A program made the position numbers and the translations under genes. Source: Strongylocentrotus droebachiensis (taxonomy: Eukaryota > Echinodermata > Echinoidea > Camarodonta > Strongylocentrotidae). From it: 64,000 nucleotides of DNA. The notes beneath the pieces are model-generated. The model searched no databases and was not told where the DNA came from. It was given only the letters and a program-made list of their open reading frames with translations. Where the stretch lies: positions 1-64,000 of the forward strand of contig JAVYIG010007498.1 in NCBI GenBank assembly GCA_035222895.1, given 5' to 3'. This document shows, one piece after another, positions 1 to 11,000 of this stretch (position 1 is its first letter; the number at the start of each line of letters is the position of its first letter).

Positions 1-760
1 CGGTCAGATGAGTATTCAGAGGCCCGCCTTAGGGGGCCCTCGCCACTGATCTTCCCTCCCTTTCTTTTTTCTCTTTTCTTTCCCTTTCTCTCCTCTTTCC
101 TTTTCCCTTCCCTTCCTTTTCTCTCTTTTAGGTTTGCTGGGGTGGGGTGGGGGGGGGGGGGGGTGAGGGGAGAGGCAAAGGCCTTTCGCCCCCTCCCCCG
201 ATCTACACGTTGTTGGCGGGATTAACCGCAACTGTACTCTCCCCTTCTTTTCATACTTTACTTTTCTTCTTCCTTATTTTTTATTTGTTCCCTTTGAGCT
301 CTCCCTTTTCCCTTTCTTTCCCTTCTTGATTTTTGTCTGGCGAGGGCGGGGGTGGGGGGGGGGAGACTAGGGCCTTTTGCACCCCCTCCTCAATCCACAA
401 CTTGTTGGCGGGAAATTTGCAACTGATATCCCCCTTCTTTTCTTTTCTTCCTTTATCTCCTCTTTTCCTTTTTTCTTTCCCTTAATTTCACTCTCTCTTT
501 TTTTAATGAGAGGTGGGGGGCTGGGGGGGGGGGGGGGGGCGGGTGGGAGGCAATTAAGCCTTTTTGCTCCCCCCGACCTGCTTCTTTCATCCCCGTTTTC
601 TTTTCTTCTTCCTCCGTTCTTTCTTTCTCTTTCTCCTTTCTTTCCCTTTCCCTTCTTTTCCTTCTCTTCGATCCTCTCTCTCTCTCTCTCTCTCTTTGAG
701 GGGGGAGGGGGGGGGGATGTTAAGGCCCGTTCGGCCCCCTGGATCCGTGCCTTTGATAAG
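1..760. repeat. Degenerate tandem repeat, pyrimidine tracts alternating with poly-G
   Basis: About four diverged units of roughly 180-200 bp. Each has a poly-G run, then a phrase like GCAACTG(A/T)A near 229 and 417, then a long CT-rich tract. The phrases TTGTTGGCGGGA at about 211 and 402 mark the period. Open frames on both strands here only reflect the simple-sequence bias. It may continue left of the window. Confidence 0.7.
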
Positions 761-1434
761 AACATATTTATTACGGAAGACTGAAATGACCTATGATAGA
801 TTACCTATAAATGCGAGCGAGCGTATATAGCGAAAGAGTTTTTGGGGGGCAATTAATATTATTGCACTATTCGCTTGAAATTAGGGGCACGTTTCATGAT
901 GAGAGGAAAAGGGAACACTCATCGAAATTAGGGATATATAATTATAAGACACTTACACAAAAATATGTTCGTACAAAATCAAATATACGCGCTCCCTTTC
1001 CGTTAGTAGGCATATAGTCATTGAATGGATCTCATATAGTGGCAAGCCGAGTACCATACCTTTGCGACTAAATAGGGTCTGAATGAGATCCATTCAAAGA
1101 CTACCAATGGCAAGGGAGCGCATGTATTTCATTTTGTACGATCATATATTATAAAAGAGCATACATATTTATTTATAAAGATAGAATATTTTGATAACGC
1201 ATATATATTTTTTCAACATAAAATATATTTAGATTACGCATATCATTTCTTTATAAACATGAATAGATCTCTAGATCTATTTTGATATTTTGATATTTAA
1301 TGTCCTATATATTTGCTGGGATCGAATATACTTTCCCTATGGCTTTCCATAATGTACCTATAAGTAACCTATGTCCTTTAAATTTCGATGGTCGACCATA
1401 GAGCTATATACTACTAACATTATTAATATATTGT
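761..1434. other. AT-rich stretch, no gene recognised
   Basis: No coding-like frame, RNA gene or clear repeat was seen. Part of 1000-1120 is weakly self-complementary (CATTGAATGGATCTCAT near 1018 and ATGAGATCCATTCAAAG near 1083), so it may be an old inverted-repeat element. Confidence 0.4.
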
Positions 1435-1442
1435 GGTCGACA

Positions 1443-1808
1443 CAGGCGCGTACGCAGGATTTTTTCAAGGGGGGGGGGGGGGGGGTTTAACATTTATAAA
1501 TCGGGCCGAAAATTTCGCAACGACTCAGGAATAAGCGGGGGGGGGGGGGGGGGGGGGCGGACACTTTTTTCTTTTTTTTTGGTCTCGAAATTTGAAAATT
1601 TGACATTTTGCTCCGTTGGGGGGGGGGGGTAAGGTCACCTTTTTTAGGTCACCCGTGGGATTTTTTTTTTTTTTTTAATTAAAAAAAAAAAAAAAAAAAA
1701 AATCCAAAGGGGTGGTAAGGGGGGTTATGGGGGGGGGGGGTTTACACACAAAAAATTACCAAAGGGGGGGGGGGGTTTAACCCCCCCCCCCACCTGTGTA
1801 CGCGACTG
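1443..1808. mobile_element. Non-autonomous hAT-like element with poly-G arms
   Basis: The left end CAGGCGCGTACGCAGG (1443) is inverted at the right end, CCTGTGTACGCGACTG (to 1808). The element is flanked by an exact 8-bp direct repeat GGTCGACA at 1435-1442 and 1809-1816. An 8-bp target duplication and a CAG-type end are usual for hAT transposons. The inside is mostly poly-G, poly-A and poly-T with no transposase. A related element lies at 15509-16097. Confidence 0.75.
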
Positions 1809-1937
1809 GGTCGACACATGTACCATCAATCTGGAAAAAATAGTCTCCGCTCAATGTCTTCCAAATGCAGTGCATCACGAAGATCCGAAACGCCTGAAAA
1901 AAGCACAGAACTGTTAAATATTAGACAAAAGTGACAG

Positions 1938-2068
1938 ACGCAGGTCACACGCAGCAGCATGGCATGGGAAAGAATAACAGAGTTGGGGACACAGGTGAAT
2001 GTGGCATCTGGCAACTTGTCTCCTGAAAAAACTACGACATTTTACAATCCCAAAATGAGTAAAAACAG
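1938..2068 (+). CDS. TRMT1L: TRMT1L exon a (FYNPKM motif)
   Basis: Encodes VNVASGNLSPEK followed by TTTFYNPKMSKN, the N-terminal signature of the Trm1 fold. The donor is AACAG|GTAAAT at 2068/2069, phase 2. The left edge is uncertain. AG acceptors exist at 1937, 1943 and 1980, and a stop codon in frame lies at 1932-1934. A Met at 1959 could instead be a start. Because the human protein has about 230 residues before this point, an internal exon is more likely. Confidence 0.8.
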
Positions 2069-5000
2069 GTAAATTCTATACATTCTTTTGTTTTTATTGC
2101 CCGAGTCAAGCCGTCTGCGGCGCCGGTGTTGGAGCTTCCCGGAGTTAGGGCATAGCTAGCTAGCATGCATACCATACCAAAGACCTTAGATAAACAAGAC
2201 ACTTTAATAAAACGTGCTTCCGTATTAAAAGATTAGGGCCTTTTCGTTTGTGTGGCCGTTCCCGTCCTGTTCACTAGGCCTACAACCACTGATCTCTACG
2301 GATCTAGAGATCAGTGCCTACAACCCTTTTCAACTTGTCGACGCCCGTTTGCGCATATTTTTTTTACACAACTGTTTAGCCACTTCAGTCAAATATACTG
2401 TGAAAACGACTAGAGACAGAGTCTAGCATTACCCTTGGCAGTTTTGTTGGATTGCTGGAGCTGTACATGATTTTGTGGGCCTACTCGTTATTGCTTCGGG
2501 TCAAATCTATCCTCTCTTCTCTTTCATTAGTATTTCTGTGTTCTCCTTCAATCTATCCTCTTCTCTTTTGTCATGAATTTCTTTTTTTCTCTTCAATCTA
2601 TCGATCCTCTTTCTCCTTCGTTATGTCAGGGACAATAGGGTGACGGTTATATATTTCTTTGTTTTTCCTTCAATATCTATCCCCTAGTTCTCCTTCGTTT
2701 TGTATTTCTTTTGTTCTCCTTTATTCTAACCTCTTCTCTTTTGTTTTATGTATTTCCTTGTTTCTCCTTTAATCTATCCTTTTCTCCTTCGGCATCGTTC
2801 TCTATCCCTTTCTCCTTCTTTTCCCTGTTTTTCCTTAGTCTATAGATGATGATCCTCTTAGCTCTTCAATTATGTATTTCTATGTTCTTCCTTTGACTTA
2901 TCCTCTTCTCTTTCCTTCTGTATTTCATTGTTTGTCCTTTTCCATATCCTCTCCACTATCCTTGTTTTCCCCTTTCTATGATCTCTTCCCTAGCTGGATG
3001 TACGTCCTTGCACATAGTGCGCTGACGACTTAGACTCTTTCACCAGAGCACTTCTTGGATTTTTTTAGAGAAAATGGCTAAACAGTTGTGTAAAAAAAAT
3101 ATGCGCCGCCCGTTTCTACACGATGGCGTAATGGCCCCCGCGCGCGCTTATTCAATTCCCCTTTCACTTCTTATGTTATTCTTTGTTTTTTATCCTATTA
3201 TTTTTTTCTGTCTTTCGATATGTTATTCTTTGTTTTACTTATTACATCATCTTCTTTCTCTGTTTTTCTTATCAGTTATCAATATCATGGTTATTCTTTG
3301 TTTTAATTTCCATCTTTCATCAAATCTTTCCATCAATTATATCTATTCTTTATCAATTTCTCTTTATGTCTCTCCTTATGTTAATTTATTGTTTGTAATC
3401 ATTTTATCATTTATCTTTTCTTGTGTTATTCTTTGTTTCTTCCTTCTATCACCTTTTCTTATGTAATTCTTTGTTTTTATCGTTCGACCATGTTAATCTT
3501 TTTTTAATATTGTCCATATCTTTCATCATCTCTTCTATCTTTCAATTATCTATTGATTCTATTCTTGATCATTTTCTCTTTCTGTCTTTCCTTATGTTAT
3601 TCTGGCTTCTCTAATGCTAGTCTTTGTTTAATTTTATTATTCTATTACCTACTATTAATTTCCTCTTCCTATTTCCTTACGTATACACTAATTGTTCCTT
3701 CTATATCACCTTCTCTTTCTGTCTTTCCTTATGTTATTCTTTATTTCTTTCTTTTATCACCTTCTCTTAATTATATTATTCTTTGTTTTTATCATTCTAT
3801 CACTTTCTCTTTCTGTCTTTCCTTATATTGTTCTTTGTTCCTTTCTTCCTTCCTTCCATCACCTGGCTTCTCTTAATATTGTAACAGCAGGCACAAATGA
3901 CACACGACGAAGTCATTCTAAGTTTCATGTGGTATTTATTTTGAGGGTGGATCAAACCTTAAAGGCATTGTTTAACAATGTTAACATTTTTAAAGGTAAA
4001 GACCAGTATTGGAAACGCCCCAATTTCAAAAAATGAAATGAAATCGAAGCTCTCATTACCAATCATGTGAAAGAATATGTTTTGACTAATACATGATGAT
4101 AAAAAAATTGCCGGGAAACCGCCTACTAATTCATATATTTGGTAAATTTGTTTCTCTCATGGTCTGTGAGAGATATAGGGTAGTTCCATATACATCTTTC
4201 TGTGTATAGTGCTTTTAACTTTACGAAGATGATTCCAGAACCTTGCAGATGCTAGATGCTAGATGATCAACCTTTTCTGATCGATTCCACAAGGTTTCTT
4301 TCACAATGCAATCGCATGACCATAACTGGTCTTCACCTTTAACTACAATTACAGGCCTGATAATTGCCCGATTTAAATCGGTTTCCCGATTTATCTTTAT
4401 CTTTTTTCTTCCTGACCCCTATACTGTAGGAGTTGACCCTTCCCCCTACTCAAAGATTTCCAGACAGCTTTGGCTAGGAGGAATCAAATTGTCAGAGGTC
4501 CCCTACCCCCTCCCCCTGAATGACTTTTTCAGGCCTGTCCCCATCGCAGGATTTCATCTTCTCGTCCTATACTTGTTGACTTGACGAGTTGCAACAACTC
4601 GTCATCTCGCCTTCTTGTCCTCAATTATTTTGTCATCTTGTTGGCACTTTTAAGATTCCTTATAGCTTAAAGGCATTTTTTTCTTCAACTTCTACATATA
4701 TACAGGATGCTTATATTATGTGCCTTGACAGCAGCGGTCAGAGAGAGAGGTGGAGAGAAGGTAGAGAAGAGGATCCAGAAAAGAATGAGATGCTTGGATG
4801 CATTTGGTGCTACTGGTAAGACTGCTATTAATATTATTCATGGCTCCACACACTATGAACATGACAAACAAAGAAAGCGAACAAAATATACAGTTCCTCA
4901 TTCTACCCTGAACAATTGCTATGGTAGACAAAGGAATATCCCTTCACTGCTATTATGTAAAAATTTTGTCCGCTTTCTTTGTCCGTCATGTTCATAGTGA

Positions 5001-8000
5001 CACTACCTTTTCGAGGAAGTCGGTCCAGATTGAACTTTTTGTACAGTATGTTTGCCATCTGAGCCCTATGTAGAAACATCAAACCTTTGAGGCCCGAATT
5101 CACAAAGGAGGTTTGTCAACAAACCTTGGTTTCGACGCGCAGGTTTGTAAAAAACGCGTAAAAACGCGTCATATGACGTACAGAAACCAAGGTTTGTCGA
5201 CAAACCTATTTTGTGAATTCGGGCCTGAGTGTCCTGACTCTCATGTGTCATGGGTGCCTGTTACTGTTGAGCCCCTCGTTATTGCTCTACCAAGTACATA
5301 CCAAGTAAAATTGAATCTTAATTCCACACTTCTCAAAAATAACATCAGGGGTTCATTGTTGTTTCTGTTGTTCAATATTTTACATTATTCCTGCACATAT
5401 CATATCTAATGAGCAAGTTTCAGTGCATTTTTGTTGTTGTGATAAATTCTTACTTGTCTGTGCACTACGGCGTGAATTATACAAACAGATATAACCAATT
5501 TCATTAAAATTATTTTTGTATTTTTTTAAATATTTTTAAATTTCATATTCAGTTAAAGAAAGAAAAAAAAAGTCAAATAACAATAAATAGAACTAAAAGA
5601 GGCATGCTGAAATGCAAGAAGGGGTGGATGAGAAACTAGGAATCAATTTTACCAACCTTTTAATAAGCCTCATAGACAATAAACCAATGCAAATTCATCT
5701 ACAAAATTCAGATCACAAGCATTTTAATTTTGTTGAAAGTGTGTCAACTTTTATTTTTGTCAACAAATTTGATTACCTGTCAATTAAAAACCTTATTGCT
5801 GTTCATATGTACATTTTTAGCAATGAAATGGTATGGCACTTTGTAATTAAAATAGGTAAAAATATTTTCATCCTCATAACATGTATTTGTACTTTTATTA
5901 TGAATGTCAACTTTCAATGGCATTGCGATGCCCTTACATTTTATTTACTATGTATATGCAGAGGAAGTAAAGAAATACAAATATGTTAACATAGCTTATT
6001 AGATTTCCAGAAGTTCTTTTAAATTATGCTATTGTATTGTCTACCGTAACATATCGATTCCCCTAAGCACCCTCTCAATGAATTGTTAGCAGAGTCAGCA
6101 GACCAAAGAAAAAAAAATTGGCTTCACAATCTTTATGATTATGATCAAACTGATGTTTTAAAAATGAATTAATTCTTACCAGCAAAATTGAACAGTTCGC
6201 ACTTGTTTCTTCCTACTTAATCAGGTATCACAGGTCTCCAGTGGCAACTCCATCACCATGACGATGTTGCGGTCACAGTTTCTGACATCAACCCGGAATC
6301 GGTAAGGAACATGAGAAGGAACTGCATCCTGAATAACCTTCTTGCTGAAGATAACCTGTCTGATGGGAAGAGACTGGAACAGAGCGATGAGTTGATGAAA
6401 GAGGAGAGAGAAGATGAAGGAGATGTTGATATGCTACACAGAGGAGGAACGGAGGTGGTTGTAAGAATGAATGAATCTATAAATAAAAAGGTGGCAGAGA
6501 CACACTGTATAAAGGTGAAGGATCAAAGCGATGATGGGAAGAATGAGAAGATTTCAAATGTAGCGATAAGCAGTGAAACACCATTTTCTGTCAATGACTC
6601 ATCAAGAAATGATGGAACCGTGACCCTTGTCTGCTGTGATGCCAATTTAGTGATGCGACAAAGATTCTTTGACTTCATGTAAGTAGGAGCACTGTGGTGA
6701 GAGATGCCGCATTCAATCCTTGTAAGTAGGAGCACTGTGGTGAGAGATGCCCCATTCAATCCTTGTTTGGTGCCTGTATACTTTGACAAGGTGTTTATCC
6801 CATAATTTGTCACTGTTGACACAGGTGTAATTAAAAAAAAAAAAACCTTTATAGACAACTACTCTAAAAGAAAGCGGAAAGTAGACTGATGAAAGTGTGA
6901 ATGAACTCGAACAAAAATAATGAAATTTATGAATTGTAATCACTACACGTATGGACACTTCAATAGACTCAAAAGTGCAGGCCTGATAATTACCCGATTT
7001 AAATCGGTCCCCCCCCCCCCTACCCCCGATTTTTTATTTAAAAAAAAAAATTGGTGCTCACTATCACTCCTGAAAGTGCAACTCTGACGAAGTGCCAGAA
7101 AACTTTCTCATTTGTTTCAGCGCACAAATTTAATGAAATGTAAATTTTATCAAATCGTATTATATAACTCAGAACTCATGAAGGTTTTTTCTTTCTAGAG
7201 GACGTATGATAATATGATACCAACAATACAATTTGAGTAGTGCCCCAAGGTAAAAGGCACTTTGATAGGAGAAAAACAAAAATATATGATGTGTTTTGTG
7301 TGCATGTGCACAACAAACGAGACAGTTGTCTATGACTATGTCACAATTCAAAGAACAAAGTACCAATGTGAGATTCACATAAATTTAGTGATCTTATATT
7401 TCAAACATTCATAAATCATTTATTTTTAGTTTGATTTACTTCAAACTTTCATCATTCTGTTTCTCTTATTTTCCTGCTTTATACAAATGAACTTATTACT
7501 TGGGTCGGATTGCCCTTTAAAGGGATTGGGCAACTTTGTCTCAGATTCTGAAACAAAATCCGGGATTTAGCTCATGCTGCAATGATAATTATAAACCTTT
7601 TGGAAAGTCAGGGACGCTGTCTGATTATTAAGATATTTATGATTGGAAATAAAAATCTAAAAATTAGTTTTCCTAACGGTTGGTGGTGGTTGTTATTTTA
7701 CCTGACGGCTAAGAAAGGATAAATGCTTGTTAATAAGCAGCCAGACGGCCGACGGCTTTAGGTCCTCTTCGAGGGACCTGGTAATGAGGATTAATGCCTT
7801 ACCAAAGCCATTGTAAAATGCAGAAAGAAAGGAATGGTCTTTCTGTTATAAACATATTACACTGTAGAATTTCCCTTCTACAAGAGTGCTTGCCTCTATC
7901 AAACACTGGTATACACAAAGAGTTGGGAAAGCACTGTAGATCCACAACACAAAACTGATTCCCAAAGGACAGTGGCCTCCAGATCACTAACATCATCATG

Positions 8001-11000
8001 CTCACTATTCTTGACAAAGACACTTGCTGCCTCCAGGCTGCCAATTCTGACCAATCTGACCAACAGCCAAACTTGACCAATCCGCTCACCAATCTGACTG
8101 GTGCAGCGGATCCTACACAAGGCTATATGCAACCATACACACTCATCCTGAAGATGATAGAAACAACTTATTCAAACATCAAAATAGAGCATGATAGTGG
8201 GCCGTTTCCAGGGCCAACTAACCCTGTCAAAAGAGTGTGTGGTATAACCGCAAACCTTGCTCTACTTTTTCCAGATTCTTAGATCCGTATGGCTGTGCCA
8301 CACCCTTCATGGACTCTGCTTTCAGCAACATCAGCAATAACGGGATTCTGGCTATTACCTCCACTGACACGGCTTCCCTGTATGGGAAATGTCCACAGGT
8401 CACACTCCGTAACTACGGGGGCCAAGTGGCCAAGTGCGAGTACCTCAAAGAGCTGGCAGGGAGACTGGTCGTAGCTGCAGCTGTCAGGTTTGTTGGGTCT
8501 TGCTTTGTAACTCTGTCATATCTTGAGGCTGTTTTTAGATAAGTATGCTGGCATGATCACAGTATTTAGAAATATATTACATGACACCGTGTCTTTATAT
8601 GGACTAACAAGTCTGTCGACATGTACTGAAGAAGAAGAAGAAGAAGAACATCAAATCAAATCAAATAACAATCTAGACAGTAATTAGGTAAAATTATCAT
8701 GACTTAAAAATGTATCAACCTAAAATGGCACTGTACGTGCTATCGTTCTAATTAAGTTTCGTTTTTCACAAACTGTGCTAGATGTAACAAAATTGGTGAA
8801 AAATATTAAGTTTATCATATTAAATAAAAATGCTTCTAAAATGTGAACAATTTAGCCGTTGGGTGCTTATTAAAATTTATATTACACAATGGATATATAA
8901 CTAATAAATATATTTAATTTTTTTTATGAAGGTAAGTTCACATCACAAGGATATGGAGCCGGTACTAAATACATATTTACTTGTACCACCTTAATTTGCC
9001 TTAATATTACCTGAGCTTTCATTCAGCCAGTTTAAATAAGAATTAAAGGCACACTGTCCTACTTGTAGCTACTTGCTCCCTCTATAGAAAACTTCCCCAA
9101 TCGGTGCCTGTTGGTCCCCCATGATCCTCTTTTTCTTATGTTAAATGAGAGCTGAGTTAAGGAGAAAGCCACCTGTCACAGTGACCTCGCTGGCTCGCTG
9201 TGTGGTCTAATCCCTTCTGGCTGAAGTAGTAAAGCCTGCCTTTAAAGGTATCTTTTAACAATGTTAAATCTGAGATGCATGGCCCTACATGTTATCAGTC
9301 TCTGTGATATGGTGTAATATTGAAGCCTTAAAAGTAAAAATCTTTGAGGGACCGGTTTTACCATACAGTACTCATTTTCCCCGATAGACTGTAGTATTAT
9401 AAAAAACATTTCCCCAACAGTTTTGAAATTTTGATTTCCAATCATAAATATCTTGATAATCAGACAGGCGATCATCTTGTAAAAAAAGTCATGGGATTCC
9501 TGACTGACCTAAACGTTTATAATTATCATCAGACAGGCGATCGGCTTGTAAAAAAGTCATGGGATTCCTGACTGACCTAAAGGTTTATAATTATGATTGC
9601 AGCATGAGCTTAATCCAGGATTTTGTTTCAGAATTTGAGGCAATGTTACCGAGTCAGCTGACATCACTCACCTTTACCCCTGTGTTCCGTATGCCTCTTT
9701 TTGTGCCAGTGAATTTTGCTATTAAAGCTATCTATTAAAAGGTTTGACTGTTTGTTAAAGCTCAAATATAGTTTTGGTAGCAAAATGAAAATTGGCACGA
9801 AATGTATTAATAATTATAAGCTCACATTGTTCTCCTTGTATCAAACAATATATTTGGTCTTCTATCCAATATTTCTGGTGAATTTGAGTATAAGTTTCTG
9901 AAAGGAATTATAGATCATGGCTATACTATGCTATACTATACTAGATGGCTATACTAGATCACTGCCCTATGCTAGGATCCCTCACCCTTACACCTACACA
10001 CACATCAATCTCAGTGTTTCGTTTGGAGTTAATTTGTGTGTCGCCTACACACTGGGTAACCGCGCTAGTCATAATGACTGCTATTCATAAGGACTGCTAT
10101 TCATAAGGACCGCTATTCATAACCTGTAACTTCGTATACGTGGAGGACCATGAAGGACCGAAAGGGGGTCATTATTCATAAAGGCATAAAAGAACCGTTT
10201 TTCATTCATATTGTGAGATGAGGTTCGCTATTCATAATACACATTGAGGGTCATTACTCATAAGGAAAGCTATATTCATAATACAAAATGAGGGCCACTA
10301 TTCATAATACAAATAATAATGAATAGCGATCATGATCGACCCTCTTCGAGTAATATGAATAGGGACCCCTACATGTATGAATAACGACCCTGATTTTGTA
10401 TTATGAATAATGACCCTCTTCTCATACTGTATTATGAAAAGCGACCCTCTTCTTTGATTATGAATAGTGGTCCTTTTCAATAGCGGTCGCTATGAATAGC
10501 GGTCCTTATTAATAACGACCCTTTTCTCAAATTATGAATAGCGGTCCTTTAGAATAGCGGTCCTTATGAATAGTGGTCCTGATGAATAGCGGTCCTTATG
10601 AATAGCGATCATTATGACTATAGTGAGCGGACCCACACAATTACCTTTTAGGTTTTGCCTGTGTATAATATTCATTGAGCTGTTGACGTTGGGAGTTTTC
10701 TTCCCAATCCAGGTATATAAATAATCCTTTGCCTCTATGTTCTATGTGAGGAGTAAAAATATTTTAGTGTTGCTTGTATCTTCATATCATCTAAAATCAA
10801 AGAGATCTGAGGGAAAAAATTGTCGGGCTTTAATACTGAACCTATACATGACCTTCAAAGCACAATAATCACAATTTCAGTTCACTTTGTGTTCAGAGCT
10901 GCGGCAAGATGTAACAAGGGTCTGGAGGTGCTGCTATGTGTTGCCTTGGAACACTTTGTACTGGTCATTCTGAGGGTCAGGAGAGGCTCTGGTCAAGCTG

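Noticed and set aside
16-784. Overlapping open frames rich in Lys/Arg/Glu or Phe/Ser/Pro
   Set aside because: They come from CT/GA tracts and poly-G in a tandem repeat; opposite strands are open at the same place.
1826-2014. A 62-codon frame on the - strand
   Set aside because: It overlaps the TRMT1L exon on the other strand and lacks support of its own.
3074-3876. Hydrophobic frames that look like membrane proteins
   Set aside because: They translate a TTC/TTT/TAT-rich degenerate array; several frames overlap.
5612-5989. A 125-codon + strand frame
   Set aside because: AT-rich, inside a TRMT1L intron, no recognisable family, and no splice sites fit.
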